Source: Dipodascopsis uninucleata var. uninucleata
Lineage: Eukaryota > Ascomycota > Lipomycetes > Lipomycetales > Lipomycetaceae
DNA length: 64,000 bases
Direction: 5' to 3'
Assembly: GCA_030568195.1 (NCBI GenBank)
Contig: JAJLTO010000002.1
Coordinates: forward strand, 620,001 to 684,000
Below, in pieces: positions 10,858-20,638 of this stretch. The notes below the pieces were generated by a model. It did no database searches. It was not told the DNA's origin and was given only the letters and a program-made list of their open reading frames with translations. Positions within the stretch are counted from its first letter, which is position 1. Every line of letters begins with the position of its first letter. Made by a program: the position numbers and the translations under genes.

Positions 10858-13800
10858 ATGAATACATCGCAGTTTCAAATATTTCCTGACGACATCAATT
10901 TAATCGATTTCGGGCTTCTCGGCAGACATATAAGTAATTCAATTCTGCCAAAGCAACCGAGCCAGCGCGAGACTAAACGCAGAAAGATCGAAGTAGATGA
11001 CAGCCTACATGAGGTTGAAGAAAATGAAGGCCATAACGATAAGGCATTCGACACAATTGCTCTCCACCAAGGTATAGAACAATTTGAAAATGAAGTCATT
11101 CTCTATAGGGATATTATAGATCTCCATCTGCCTCTTGAGAGAACTAATAAGGAAGAAATTGAACAATTCACAAGAGCTGTAGACAGTATATTTGCTATCT
11201 TAGATAATGGTGAAAATAGTACGATAAAGCTTCCATGTAAGATCTCAAATGATACTGACGGCAATAGAATAGATATCTCTGGATTAACGCGACAATCGCA
11301 CCTACTGTCATTTAGAGCTACAAATACGAGACTCATTGATGACATACGGCTCTTCTTATCGGTTCACAGAAACCGCAAGATCTGCTTCGACGGCAGTCCA
11401 CTTCAAGCTCCCAAGCCAACGTTTACTATGCGAAAAGATGGAAGCACTACGAGCTTCGTCTTTTCGCTCGATTTTGGCGTAGCACTATGGTCATCTGCTC
11501 TCCCTTCTGTTCCAGCTGCTGAAATCACAACTTTGCCCCAATATGGTCATCTCTTACGTCGCGCATTCCCCTCTTTGAGTAATGATACAATAGACCATCT
11601 TTTGGCTACAAAGGATTTACAAAAAGCAATCGACAACGGTGCAGCTGTTAGTAATATTGGTCATGTGGTCACACCTGCGGAATTCTACCGAAGAATATCA
11701 AGTCATCAGCTGCCGGAGCCATCGCCAGTCATTCAACATCCAGATCTTATTACTCCACTTCTACGTTATCAAATGCAAACCATAGAATGGTGCCTTCGTC
11801 AGGAAGGAAAGATAATATCTTCTAATGAGCATGGGCTTATTGATATCGATCAGCACACGATATCGTTTCCTCCTTGGAATTGGAGAAAGACTTTTGTTTC
11901 TGGAAGACCTATTTGGATTGCGCCCTCTCTTGGCCGAGTCTGTCTTAGCGAAATTCAGCTTCGCCAAGACCATTTGAACACTATAAAATCTGGTGCGAAA
12001 GGTCTAATAGCAGAGGAGATGGGTCTTGGAAAGTCTCTGGAGACAATAGCATTGATTTTACTTAATCAGCGGCCGAGAGAAGATGTGGGTCAGATTACTA
12101 CTGATCTTTATTCAGGTGATCCAGTCATCAAATCCAAGACAAATTTGATTATTTCTCCTGTTAGTATACACAAGCAATGGACTGAAGAACTGAGCAAGCA
12201 TGCACCTACATTGTCCGTATATGTTTATCATGGTGCCTGGGATCAAAAACATCGCATCACCGCTGATATTTTTCAGTCGTATGATGTCGTGCTGACAACT
12301 TATTCTGTTATATCTCGCGAACTACATTACACGCTAAAACCTCCTAACAGAAATATGAGGAAGCAGAGAAAATATGAATTGTATCGGAGTCCTTTGGTTC
12401 AATTAGAGTTTTGGAGAGTAATCCTGGATGAAGTCCAGCTGGTGGAGACTGGTGTAGGCAATGCTGCTCAGGTTGCTCGCATGGTACCAAGGTTCCATTC
12501 TTGGGGTGTTTCTGGAACTCCTGTTCGAAACGAGCTGTCTGATCTAGCAGGGCTGTTGAAATTCTTAAGATTATTACCTTACAACCAAGGGCAACAGGTA
12601 AAAATTTGGGATCGATTGTGTCACGATTCTAAAGCTTTCTGTGATCTGTTTCATGGAATAAGCATTAGACATACTAAGGATATGGTGAGGGATAGCATTG
12701 CATTACCACCACAAAGGCGAATTGCTCTCACAATTCCTTTCAATACAGTTGAAGAGAATAATTATCGCCATTTAGTACAGGAATTTTTAAGTGACTGTGG
12801 CTTGAATGCTTCTGGCGCACCGACTCAGAACGATTGGGATCCTACTGAAGCTCTTCCAAAAATGAGCAGGTGGCTTGGCCGATTGCGTCAGACCTGTTGT
12901 CATCCTCAAATTGGTATTGGCAATCGTCGTGCGCTTGGTGGTGGACCACTTAGGACTGTGGATGATGTATTAGAAGCGATGTATGATGCTGCTCAATCAA
13001 CAGTCTTAACAGACGAGCGATCATATTGGACCTCACAGATACAACGCGCTCAGCTACTAGAGCAAGCTACAGAACGTGAGCCTGCACTGGAAGTGTTCTC
13101 GAAAGCTTTAGAAGGTATACGTAAGACTGTGACATATTGTAGGAAGCAGGTCAATGAAGAACAGGAGAGAATAAACGCTACTAGGTTAAATTCGACCAAG
13201 GATGATAATAGTACAGACCAAGAAGAAGACATGACTGCGAAGAGTCGTCTGTTATCTGCTAGGCTCCGTGTACGTACTTTTCTAGAGTTAGAACATCGTT
13301 GTTTATTTTTCATTGCAAGCATTAATTTTCAGCTTGAAAATAAGGAACTTGAAATCGAATATTATGACCTTGCTGAGAAAGCAAGACGCGAGCTCTTACA
13401 GGAATCTGAATCTAAAGCTCAAAGATTGATGGATTCCATTAATGAAATAGCCAATAAACAAGACTTCGTGGAAATACCTGAAATTATTGAGGTTGATGAA
13501 GTGACTGGAGGACTTGAGAGTAGATCTATTATCAATCGTGCTCGTGAAATCTCAGCAATTTTAAATGAGCAAGCCAATCAGCTTGACGAATGGAGAGAAA
13601 AGGTCATATCACTTCTGTGCCAAAATCTAGTTGACAAGGACGCAGAACCCGACGGAGAAGAATACGGAGAGTCGCTTGATGCTCAAGAAGAGGCATTTTC
13701 ATACCAAGAGGCAATTAGACAAGCTCTGGCTGACCGAAATGAAGCAGTGAGTGGAGTTCGTAATAATCTAGTAGAGCATGACATCACTAGAGAAAATCTT

Positions 13801-15321
13801 CTAGATAAGCGTACCGATCTAGCCAAGAAATTATTTGAGGAGAGAAAGAAATATAAAGTTAGTCCTATTCTTGGATCTCTCAAAGTAGTCTATGATGATC
13901 TCAGACGCCTTGTTACTCAAAAAGGGTATGATATTGAGGATTCGGAGGCCGAGAGACAGAAGCGCCTCAGAATAGAATATAGTATTGCCAATACAGAACT
14001 TGAGAAGTTACGACTTTGTATTGCGGATCAGAGGAAAGTTTTAGATGCTCTCGATAGAGAGCATTTACTCTTCAGATCAGTCTACAATGCTAGAATAGAG
14101 TACTATAAACAGCTTCAGCAATTATCAGATGGAGTAGCTGAATTTGATCCAAAAGAGCCTGAGAAGTTTTCAAAGACTGCGCTTGCGAGCGAAGCGAAGC
14201 TGCTTCTCAGAATTGACAAAGGATATGCTAGACTACGATATCTTGAACACCTAAAGAGCTCGATGCTTAGCAAAACAGGTTCTGTTCCTGAGAGTGAAAG
14301 AATCTGCGTGATTTGTCAATGTCCTTTTGAAATAGGATCCCTTACAGTGTGCGGTCATCAGTATTGTCGAGATTGCATGTTAGAATGGTGGAAGTTTCAT
14401 CGTTCTTGTCCTATCTGCAAACGTGATATCAAGACGAGTGATATTTACAGTATATCATACAAGCCAAATGATATAAAAATCAAAGAAGAAAAATCTCAGA
14501 GTCCACATCATTTGAATGTGTCTCGTGCAATCTATTCGGAAATGAATCAAGAGATTTTGAATGAGATAAAGAATATCGACTTGTCCGGTTCTTATGGTTC
14601 AAAAATCGACATGATCTTGAGACATATTTTATGGCTCAGAGAGAATGAGCCTAACGTGCAGGTCGTCCTTTTCTCTCAGTGGAGTGATTTTCTTAATCTC
14701 TTAACAATCGCTATGGACAGACATGAAATCAAGCATGCCAGCGTAGAAAAAGGCATTGATGAGTTTAAGAGAAACCCAGATATTATGTGCTTTTTACTTC
14801 ATGCTAAGTCTCAATCATCAGGGCTTACTCTAATCAATGCAACTCATGTCTTCCTTTGTGAGCCACTTTTTAATACGGCTTTAGAGTTACAAGCAATATC
14901 GCGTGTACACAGAATTGGTCAAACAAGGTCGACGACAGTCTGGATGTATGCAATTGGTGGTACGGTGGAGGAATCTGTGCTAGAACTGACTACCAAGAAG
15001 CGACTAAATTTGTTGAATCAAACTGCCGATCACAAGTCAAACGAACTACTGAGTACCGATGCAAGACTTGACATTTCAAACTCTATTGAACTCCAGAAGG
15101 CTTCTGGACGCATGATGAGTAAAAATAATGAAGGAGAAATAGTTCCGCTCGACGAGCTCTGGGATCTATTTTTTGGAGAGTCTGCTGTTAAGACTTATGC
15201 GAAGGATGTTAATGCTCTCGATGTGGAGCTTTCTAAGAATGATATAGAGCAAACCTACGGGTTCTCTGCAGAATATCGACGATTTATGGCTGCTGATGCT
15301 GCTGAGCGTCGAGCTTTCTAA
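10858..15321 (+). CDS. IRC20: SNF2-family ATPase / RING ubiquitin ligase Irc20
   Basis: A single-exon protein of 1487 residues, close to S. cerevisiae Irc20 (1556) and related to animal SHPRH. The split SNF2 ATPase has Walker A in LIAEEMGLGKSLETIALIL (about residues 383-401), a DEVQ box in place of DEAH (about 524) in VILDEVQLVE, and SGTPVRNELSDL (motif III region). A long insert rich in coiled coil occupies about 700-1120. The RING finger is at about 1150-1190 (CVICQCPFEIG, then CGHQYCRDCMLEWW, then SCPICK). The helicase C-lobe follows, with VVLFSQWSDFLNLL at about 1268 and AISRVHRIGQTRST near 1350. In yeast it acts in the nucleus on recombination and SUMO/ubiquitin-linked chromatin processes. 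The DEVQ box is a family trait. Confidence 0.95.
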   Translation: MNTSQFQIFPDDINLIDFGLLGRHISNSILPKQPSQRETKRRKIEVDDSLHEVEENEGHNDKAFDTIALHQGIEQFENEVILYRDIIDLHLPLERTNKEEIEQFTRAVDSIFAILDNGENSTIKLPCKISNDTDGNRIDISGLTRQSHLLSFRATNTRLIDDIRLFLSVHRNRKICFDGSPLQAPKPTFTMRKDGSTTSFVFSLDFGVALWSSALPSVPAAEITTLPQYGHLLRRAFPSLSNDTIDHLLATKDLQKAIDNGAAVSNIGHVVTPAEFYRRISSHQLPEPSPVIQHPDLITPLLRYQMQTIEWCLRQEGKIISSNEHGLIDIDQHTISFPPWNWRKTFVSGRPIWIAPSLGRVCLSEIQLRQDHLNTIKSGAKGLIAEEMGLGKSLETIALILLNQRPREDVGQITTDLYSGDPVIKSKTNLIISPVSIHKQWTEELSKHAPTLSVYVYHGAWDQKHRITADIFQSYDVVLTTYSVISRELHYTLKPPNRNMRKQRKYELYRSPLVQLEFWRVILDEVQLVETGVGNAAQVARMVPRFHSWGVSGTPVRNELSDLAGLLKFLRLLPYNQGQQVKIWDRLCHDSKAFCDLFHGISIRHTKDMVRDSIALPPQRRIALTIPFNTVEENNYRHLVQEFLSDCGLNASGAPTQNDWDPTEALPKMSRWLGRLRQTCCHPQIGIGNRRALGGGPLRTVDDVLEAMYDAAQSTVLTDERSYWTSQIQRAQLLEQATEREPALEVFSKALEGIRKTVTYCRKQVNEEQERINATRLNSTKDDNSTDQEEDMTAKSRLLSARLRVRTFLELEHRCLFFIASINFQLENKELEIEYYDLAEKARRELLQESESKAQRLMDSINEIANKQDFVEIPEIIEVDEVTGGLESRSIINRAREISAILNEQANQLDEWREKVISLLCQNLVDKDAEPDGEEYGESLDAQEEAFSYQEAIRQALADRNEAVSGVRNNLVEHDITRENLLDKRTDLAKKLFEERKKYKVSPILGSLKVVYDDLRRLVTQKGYDIEDSEAERQKRLRIEYSIANTELEKLRLCIADQRKVLDALDREHLLFRSVYNARIEYYKQLQQLSDGVAEFDPKEPEKFSKTALASEAKLLLRIDKGYARLRYLEHLKSSMLSKTGSVPESERICVICQCPFEIGSLTVCGHQYCRDCMLEWWKFHRSCPICKRDIKTSDIYSISYKPNDIKIKEEKSQSPHHLNVSRAIYSEMNQEILNEIKNIDLSGSYGSKIDMILRHILWLRENEPNVQVVLFSQWSDFLNLLTIAMDRHEIKHASVEKGIDEFKRNPDIMCFLLHAKSQSSGLTLINATHVFLCEPLFNTALELQAISRVHRIGQTRSTTVWMYAIGGTVEESVLELTTKKRLNLLNQTADHKSNELLSTDARLDISNSIELQKASGRMMSKNNEGEIVPLDELWDLFFGESAVKTYAKDVNALDVELSKNDIEQTYGFSAEYRRFMAADAAERRAF

Positions 15322-15527
15322 GTTACCGCGCTGTATATTTTTTTTTGAATACTTTGAAAGTTATATTATATCATGTATAATTATGTTCACCAATATGTAT
15401 AATTTTCTCTCAGTTTTCTTAATATCGATTTATATATTTTATAGTAATGACTTTGTATACGATAGATATTAGTGTAAAGTTTTGTAAATGATATATCCTA
15501 CATTAGTTTGTTTGTCTATATTTGAAT

Positions 15528-15615
15528 ACGCGTCTCATTACGCGTTTTCTTTGTTGAATTTCCATATCTGGATAAATAGAAATTTGAACGCGTTTAACAC
15601 GTCAAAACGACGCGT
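15528..15615. promoter_or_regulatory. Cluster of four MCB (ACGCGT) sites upstream of CDC6
   Basis: Perfect palindromic ACGCGT hexamers lie at 15528-15533, 15540-15545, 15588-15593 and 15610-15615, in an otherwise AT-rich intergenic stretch 277-364 nt before the CDC6 ATG. ACGCGT is the MluI cell-cycle box bound by MBF (Mbp1/Swi6 in budding yeast, Res/Cdc10 in fission yeast), and CDC6/cdc18 is a classic target. Four copies in 88 bp is far above chance. Function here is inferred. Confidence 0.85.
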
Positions 15616-15842
15616 CGAGGGTATTTATCGCAGCACATCAGCTCTACACCACTGTTTACAATTTTATATCTTTCACAAGTTTTGTAAACAATTCAAGTAA
15701 TAGCCTGTTATATATTTCTCTTGCTGCTACTTCGAATTGCTTTCTTTTGCCGTCGAATGAATGCAAGTGCTTAAGATAGTAGACATATACGACTTACTGT
15801 CTACATTCCCGGCTGACTTACTAATCTTGACTATTTACTGAA

Positions 15843-15849
15843 CGCGAAA
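15843..15849 (+). promoter_or_regulatory. SCB-like site (CGCGAAA) near CDC6 start
   Basis: CGCGAAA matches the Swi4/Swi6 cell-cycle box CNCGAAA and lies 43 nt before the CDC6 ATG, so it may fall in the 5' leader. A single short match carries limited weight, but the adjacent MCB cluster makes it plausible. Confidence 0.45.
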
Positions 15850-15891
15850 CTTCAAAAATTTCAAGAATAAGGAAGCGCACTCTACACCAAT

Positions 15892-17609
15892 ATGTCTTCC
15901 CGAGCGCGGCACCAGAGAACAACTTCCTCGATTCTAGGAAAGAGGTCGCGTAATGTCGTTGAAGACTCGAGGGAATCGCTTTCAAAGGCACTCTCAACTC
16001 CGAGAAAATCAAGGACTCGGAGCACAAAGAATCGCGAGAATGAAAGCCCTTCACAGCTTTTGACACCGAGAGCAAGTCCAGAAGCTTCTCAGAAATATGT
16101 GGCTTCTCAAAAAGAGGCAGATTCGCCTTCCAGGACTCCATTATCAACGAAACAGAATTTTGCTGGTATTGCAAATTCAGTTGCAAAAAGAAGTCCGAAT
16201 CTTGGTCAGGAGTCACCTATTACTCCTGTAACTCCAAGCACACCAACAATATATACGGGTGCAAAGTCTCTCTTCCAGAGAGGTTCACCAGCCCCAGGAA
16301 AGCTTCTGTGCAGAGACTCTGAACGAGAAGAACTCCGGACTTTCCTTCATAATCACTTAAGGAAGTCCATACCTGGAAGTCTTTATATTAGCGGGCCGCC
16401 GGGAACTGGAAAATCAGCACTTGTTAAAGAGGTATTAGAAGATATAAATTCGGAATACAAAAATAGAATCAAGACGGTTAGCGTGAATTGTATGGCAATA
16501 AAGAAGCCGAGTTTTGTATTTAGAAGTATATGGAGCGAGTTTTTGTGGGAGGAAGAAATGAATGACAAACTTAGCGACGAAGATGTTTTAATTGAGGTCG
16601 AGGAATTCTTCCGGAGAAAAGACTTCAAAGCAACAATTGTTGTGCTCGACGAAATGGACTACTTGATCACACGCGATCAAGATGTGCTCTACAAAATCTT
16701 TGATTGGACTAAGATGAAAGACTCTAACCTAATTGTAATTGGAATTGCAAATGCCCTAGATTTGAGCTCAAAATTTCTGCCAAAGTTGAAGGCACGAAAC
16801 TGTAAGATATCTCACATCAATTGCACACATAGAGAATAAATATCAACTAACTTATGCATATAGTTAATCAACAGCACCTGAGATTTAAACCATATTCTGC
16901 AGAACAAATTTCTAAGATTATCAGCGATCGCATGGAGTCATATTCAAGAACTATTGAGTCTACAGTGCAATCACAAGCCGCATCTCTAATACATTCGGCC
17001 GCTATTCAGTTGTGCGCACGCAAGACCGCTGCAAACACAGGTGATTTGAGGAAAGCATTTGATATATGCAAAAGAGGATTAGATCTTGCTGAAGAAGATG
17101 CTCGAAAGAGATTTGGTACGCTGGAAGCAATGGATAATGAGTCCACGCCATCTTCCGGTCGAACGATAACTGCACTCGAGATTCCTCTAAATGTACCAGT
17201 GCCAAAAGTTACTATTTCACATGTTGCAAGAATATGCTCCGCAGCCTTCGGAGGTTCTGCTGTTAATAGAGTGCAAGGCTTGAATCTTCAACAAAAAGCT
17301 GTACTTTGTGCACTGGTGGTACGCAGCAAGAGCAAAACCGGAGGTTTAACTATAAAGGAGCTCTACGAGCATTACGGCCATCTTTGTGCTAAGGACCGTC
17401 TTCTTGATCCACTTTCGAACAGCGAGTTTCATGAGGTCATTAATGCCTTGGAGGCATGTGGTGCAGTTAGTTTAGCTGCATCTAATGGTAAACAAGTTTT
17501 AAAATCCTTGAATAATGAACGTCGCATTTCATCAACGGTGCAAGAAATCGATTTACTCAGAGCAATTGAAGATGTTGGTATGCTTAAGAGGTTTTTCACA
17601 TCGGAGTAA
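15892..17609 (+). CDS. CDC6: DNA replication licensing factor Cdc6/Cdc18
   Basis: Two exons, 15892-16801 and 16864-17609. The 62-nt intron has a GTAAGA donor, an ACTAAC branch and a TAG acceptor. The product has 551 residues. Splicing yields LPKLKARNFNQQHLRFKPY, the standard Cdc6 sensor-2 region; without it the frame ends at once. The AAA+ core has Walker A GPPGTGKS near residue 168 and Walker B VVLDEMD near 249. A winged helix forms the C-terminus. The N-terminal 140 residues are disordered, basic and dotted with Ser/Thr-Pro sites (STPRKSR fits the full CDK consensus), as expected for CDK-driven degradation. Cdc6 loads MCM onto ORC in G1. The MCB cluster upstream suggests G1/S transcription. 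Confidence 0.96.
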
Positions 17610-18213
17610 ATGAGTCTACGTCTTAGTCGTCAGATATCTGGAATTCTGATTTGGGTTTGTAAATAAAATAAAAAATCAGCATGTTAGTATTAAGTGAAAA
17701 CTTGCATATTCAAATAATTCGTACGATAGAAGGCAATCATAATAGAATAAAAGTAAATAGTATTAATAAATTCTTTGTTATTGCAAATAACTGCTTAACT
17801 ATATCATTTTTCGACTTCCCAGCGGGTAATGCCTATATGTTAGTACTATAGTGTAAGCTGGTAGGCATTAAAGAATATTCGGCCATCATTTTAGTGCAGA
17901 CATCATCTTGCATATATAGTAACTGCTTAACTTAATTTGAGTTAAGTGACGGTAAGAGTCGTACGCGTAAGTGCAACATAATAGTATACTTGTGCTACAA
18001 TGGCTTAGTTAGATAAACCTTATAACTAAATGGACTCGACGCCATAATGCAAGCGAGGTCTGTGACAATCGATTCTCTTTGTTTTTGATTTTTTATATAT
18101 ACCAACAAGTATCTATATATTATATTTATGGGTGTACCACAGGCCGTCGAATATAATACTGTCAATATTCTTTCTTAGATTGTCAAAGAGTCACTTAAAT
18201 ATAGCAGATCAAA
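17610..18213. other. Intergenic region CDC6-CAR2
   Basis: No gene is seen. Visible structure includes an inverted repeat, taatgccta / taggcatta (around 17826-17875), an 11-mer aactgcttaac that occurs twice (near 17789 and 17920), and one ACGCGT at 17963-17968. None is diagnostic. The right half is the CAR2 promoter. Confidence 0.5.
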
Positions 18214-19736
18214 ATGAACAACAAAGAAATATTAGACATAACTATTACGTCAGAGCAAGCTCTCAACTATGAGAACCAGTTCAGCGCTCACAACTATCAC
18301 CCACTACCGGTAGTCTTCTCTAAGGCACAAGGCGCTCACGTCTGGGATCCGGAAGTATGTTGTCGATGCGGAATATTAGCAATCTCGTTGTGATATATAG
18401 CTAACATATTTATATTAGGGAAAAGAGTACTTAGACTTCCTCTCTGCCTACTCAGCAGTGAATCAGGGTCATTGCCATCCTAAAATTGTGGATGCTCTTA
18501 TCAAACAGGCTCACAAAGTAGCACTTAGCAGCCGAGCCTTTTCCAATGATGTATTTCCAAAGTATGCGAAATACGTCACTGAGGTAAGCAAGTGATTTTT
18601 CGTTTGCGTTAAGTATGAGTTTTAGTGACCAATGAATATCTTATTGTTATACATTCATTGTTTTAGTATTTCGGGTATGAAATGGTACTTCCCATGAATA
18701 CCGGCGCAGAAGCTGTAGAAACTGGGTTGAAATTGGCTAGAAAGTGGGGCTATTTAAAAAAGGGTATTAAGGAGCCCGATGCCATCATCTTATGCGCTTC
18801 AAATAATTTTCATGGACGGACTCTTGGAGTAATATCTATGTCCACTGATCCTGAGGCTAGAGACGATTACGGCCCATATCTCCAAAATGTAGGGCCAACG
18901 ATTCCTGGAACAAAGCAGAACATTAGATTTAATAACATTGAGGATTTGGAGAAAGCTCTTAAAGTTGCAGGTGAAAAAGTAGCTGCCTTCTTGATTGAGC
19001 CTATCCAGGGAGAAGCCGGGGTAGTGGTTCCAAGTGACGATTATCTTCCCAAAGTAGCAGAGCTGTGCAAGAAGTACAACGTTCTTCTAATTTGCGATGA
19101 GATTCAGACCGGCATTGCTCGAACTGGTAAGATGATGTGTTATGAACACTATGGCATAAAGCCAGACATTGTTTTACTTGGAAAAGCCATTTCTGGCGGT
19201 ATGTATCCTGTTTCTGCAGTTCTATCATCACGAAATATCATGCTATGCATTGCGCCAGGTACCCATGGATCTACATACGGTGGAAACCCACTTGGTTGCG
19301 CAGTTTCTATGGCGGCGCTTCAGGTCGTCCTTGATGAGAACCTGGTCGAGCGCTCCCGAGTTCTTGGTGAACGATTCCGCACGAGCTTGAAGAAGCTTGA
19401 GGGTGGAGTTGTCAAAGAGGTCCGCGGCAAAGGTCTTTTAAATGCCATTGTGATCGACACTTCGAAGACTAACTCCCGCACCGCATGGGATCTGTGCTTG
19501 TTGCTGAAGTCTCGTGGATTATTGGTAAGTATAATTTGTTATGTTAAGAGAAAGTTAAATGATTAATACAGAACGTGGTCTAACCATGAAATATTGTAAT
19601 TTAGACCAAACCTACGCATGAAAACATCATTCGTCTGGCGCCACCTTTGGTGATATCCAAGGAGGATCTCGACAAGGGTATTGACTTGATTAAGCAGGCT
19701 GTCCAAGATCTCCCAACTGTCGATATCAAGGAGTAA
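18214..19736 (+). CDS. CAR2: Ornithine aminotransferase
   Basis: Four exons: 18214-18354, 18419-18583, 18667-19524 and 19605-19736, total 431 residues, close to yeast Car2 (424). Each junction keeps frame and restores family sequence, for example [20 protein letters not shown] and the C-terminal [16 protein letters not shown]. It is a class III PLP-dependent transaminase. [19 protein letters not shown] binds the cofactor phosphate, [11 protein letters not shown] contains the PLP-proximal region, and [16 protein letters not shown] carries the Schiff-base lysine. It converts ornithine and 2-oxoglutarate to glutamate semialdehyde and glutamate in cytosolic arginine catabolism. No mitochondrial presequence is visible, as in yeast. 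No partner gene of the pathway lies nearby. Confidence 0.96.
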
Positions 19737-20638
19737 ACGTATGCATGCAACAGGCATACGTTTAAGGAAGCAGCAATATAGTCATGTCATCCCTCAGTAT
19801 ACCGACTACTGTTTTGGAGCTTAGTAAATAATTTTGATACCTCTTCACAGTGATTAGTCCAACAAATTTAGTACATAGTTTAATGATAATAGTCGCCCCC
19901 TTTGAAGTTTATAATTTCCAATAGTCTCTAGATCATGTTTCATAGAACAATTCTATTCCAGGGGCTTATCGATATGTCGATTCTACAGAATAAGCGACGC
20001 ATTCACTTGAAGCTCCCTTTTATCCATCGAATAATACTATATTACAGAATTCTCTTCGCATATGTTCAAGTGCTATTACAATTCACTTTAACCTCATTTA
20101 AATGTTTAATGAGCCGTTTTGGCAGTAGTTCTGGGCTGATGATCGTAATTTATTATTTTGGTGCAAGTTGTGGTATATACCTCTAAATATTATATTAGAC
20201 TACTTTTGTAAAATACTATCCAAAATAAAAAAATAGATCAGCCTTACTAAACGCGTTCGCGTTCAATCTTAATCAGCCCCAGCTCCTTTATTTGACTTAA
20301 CACAAATATTTTCTCAGCATTTTGGAGAATAGAGTCATTTGGAAACTTTTACATATCAATCGAACGATCAAATCTCTTATAACGAGATTGTACGAGGTTC
20401 TAATATATTGTTAATGCTAGCTGGTGCAGTAGCTAGTCGTAAACGATTTCAAAGCATATTTTCCTCATATTGGTTCTTGATTCAGCTCATAACGACAATA
20501 CAATAACATTTTTTGGTCCTCGCGATAACTGTTCGATAGACTCGGCATTTAGAGTGGTATCGATATATTAGGTATCTCGAGGATATACGACTCTGGAGTA
20601 CCTTAGTCCTCTGTAATTAAACAGTTATATTTTACATC
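19737..20638. other. Intergenic region CAR2-RGD2
   Basis: A 902-nt AT-rich region. The frame at 19935-20186 (83 codons) has no family resemblance and I do not call it. One perfect MCB ACGCGT lies at 20251-20256, directly followed by TCGCGTT, about 385 nt before the RGD2 start. Confidence 0.5.

Larger units (their letters stand above)
15322..15891. other. IRC20 3' flank and CDC6 promoter
   Basis: There is no gene here. The middle holds the MCB cluster listed separately, and an SCB-like site lies close to the CDC6 start. A T-run follows the IRC20 stop. Confidence 0.6.

Noticed and set aside
19935-20186. Plus-strand frame of 83 codons between CAR2 and RGD2
   Set aside because: Hydrophobic low-complexity composition typical of AT-rich intergenic DNA; no motif.
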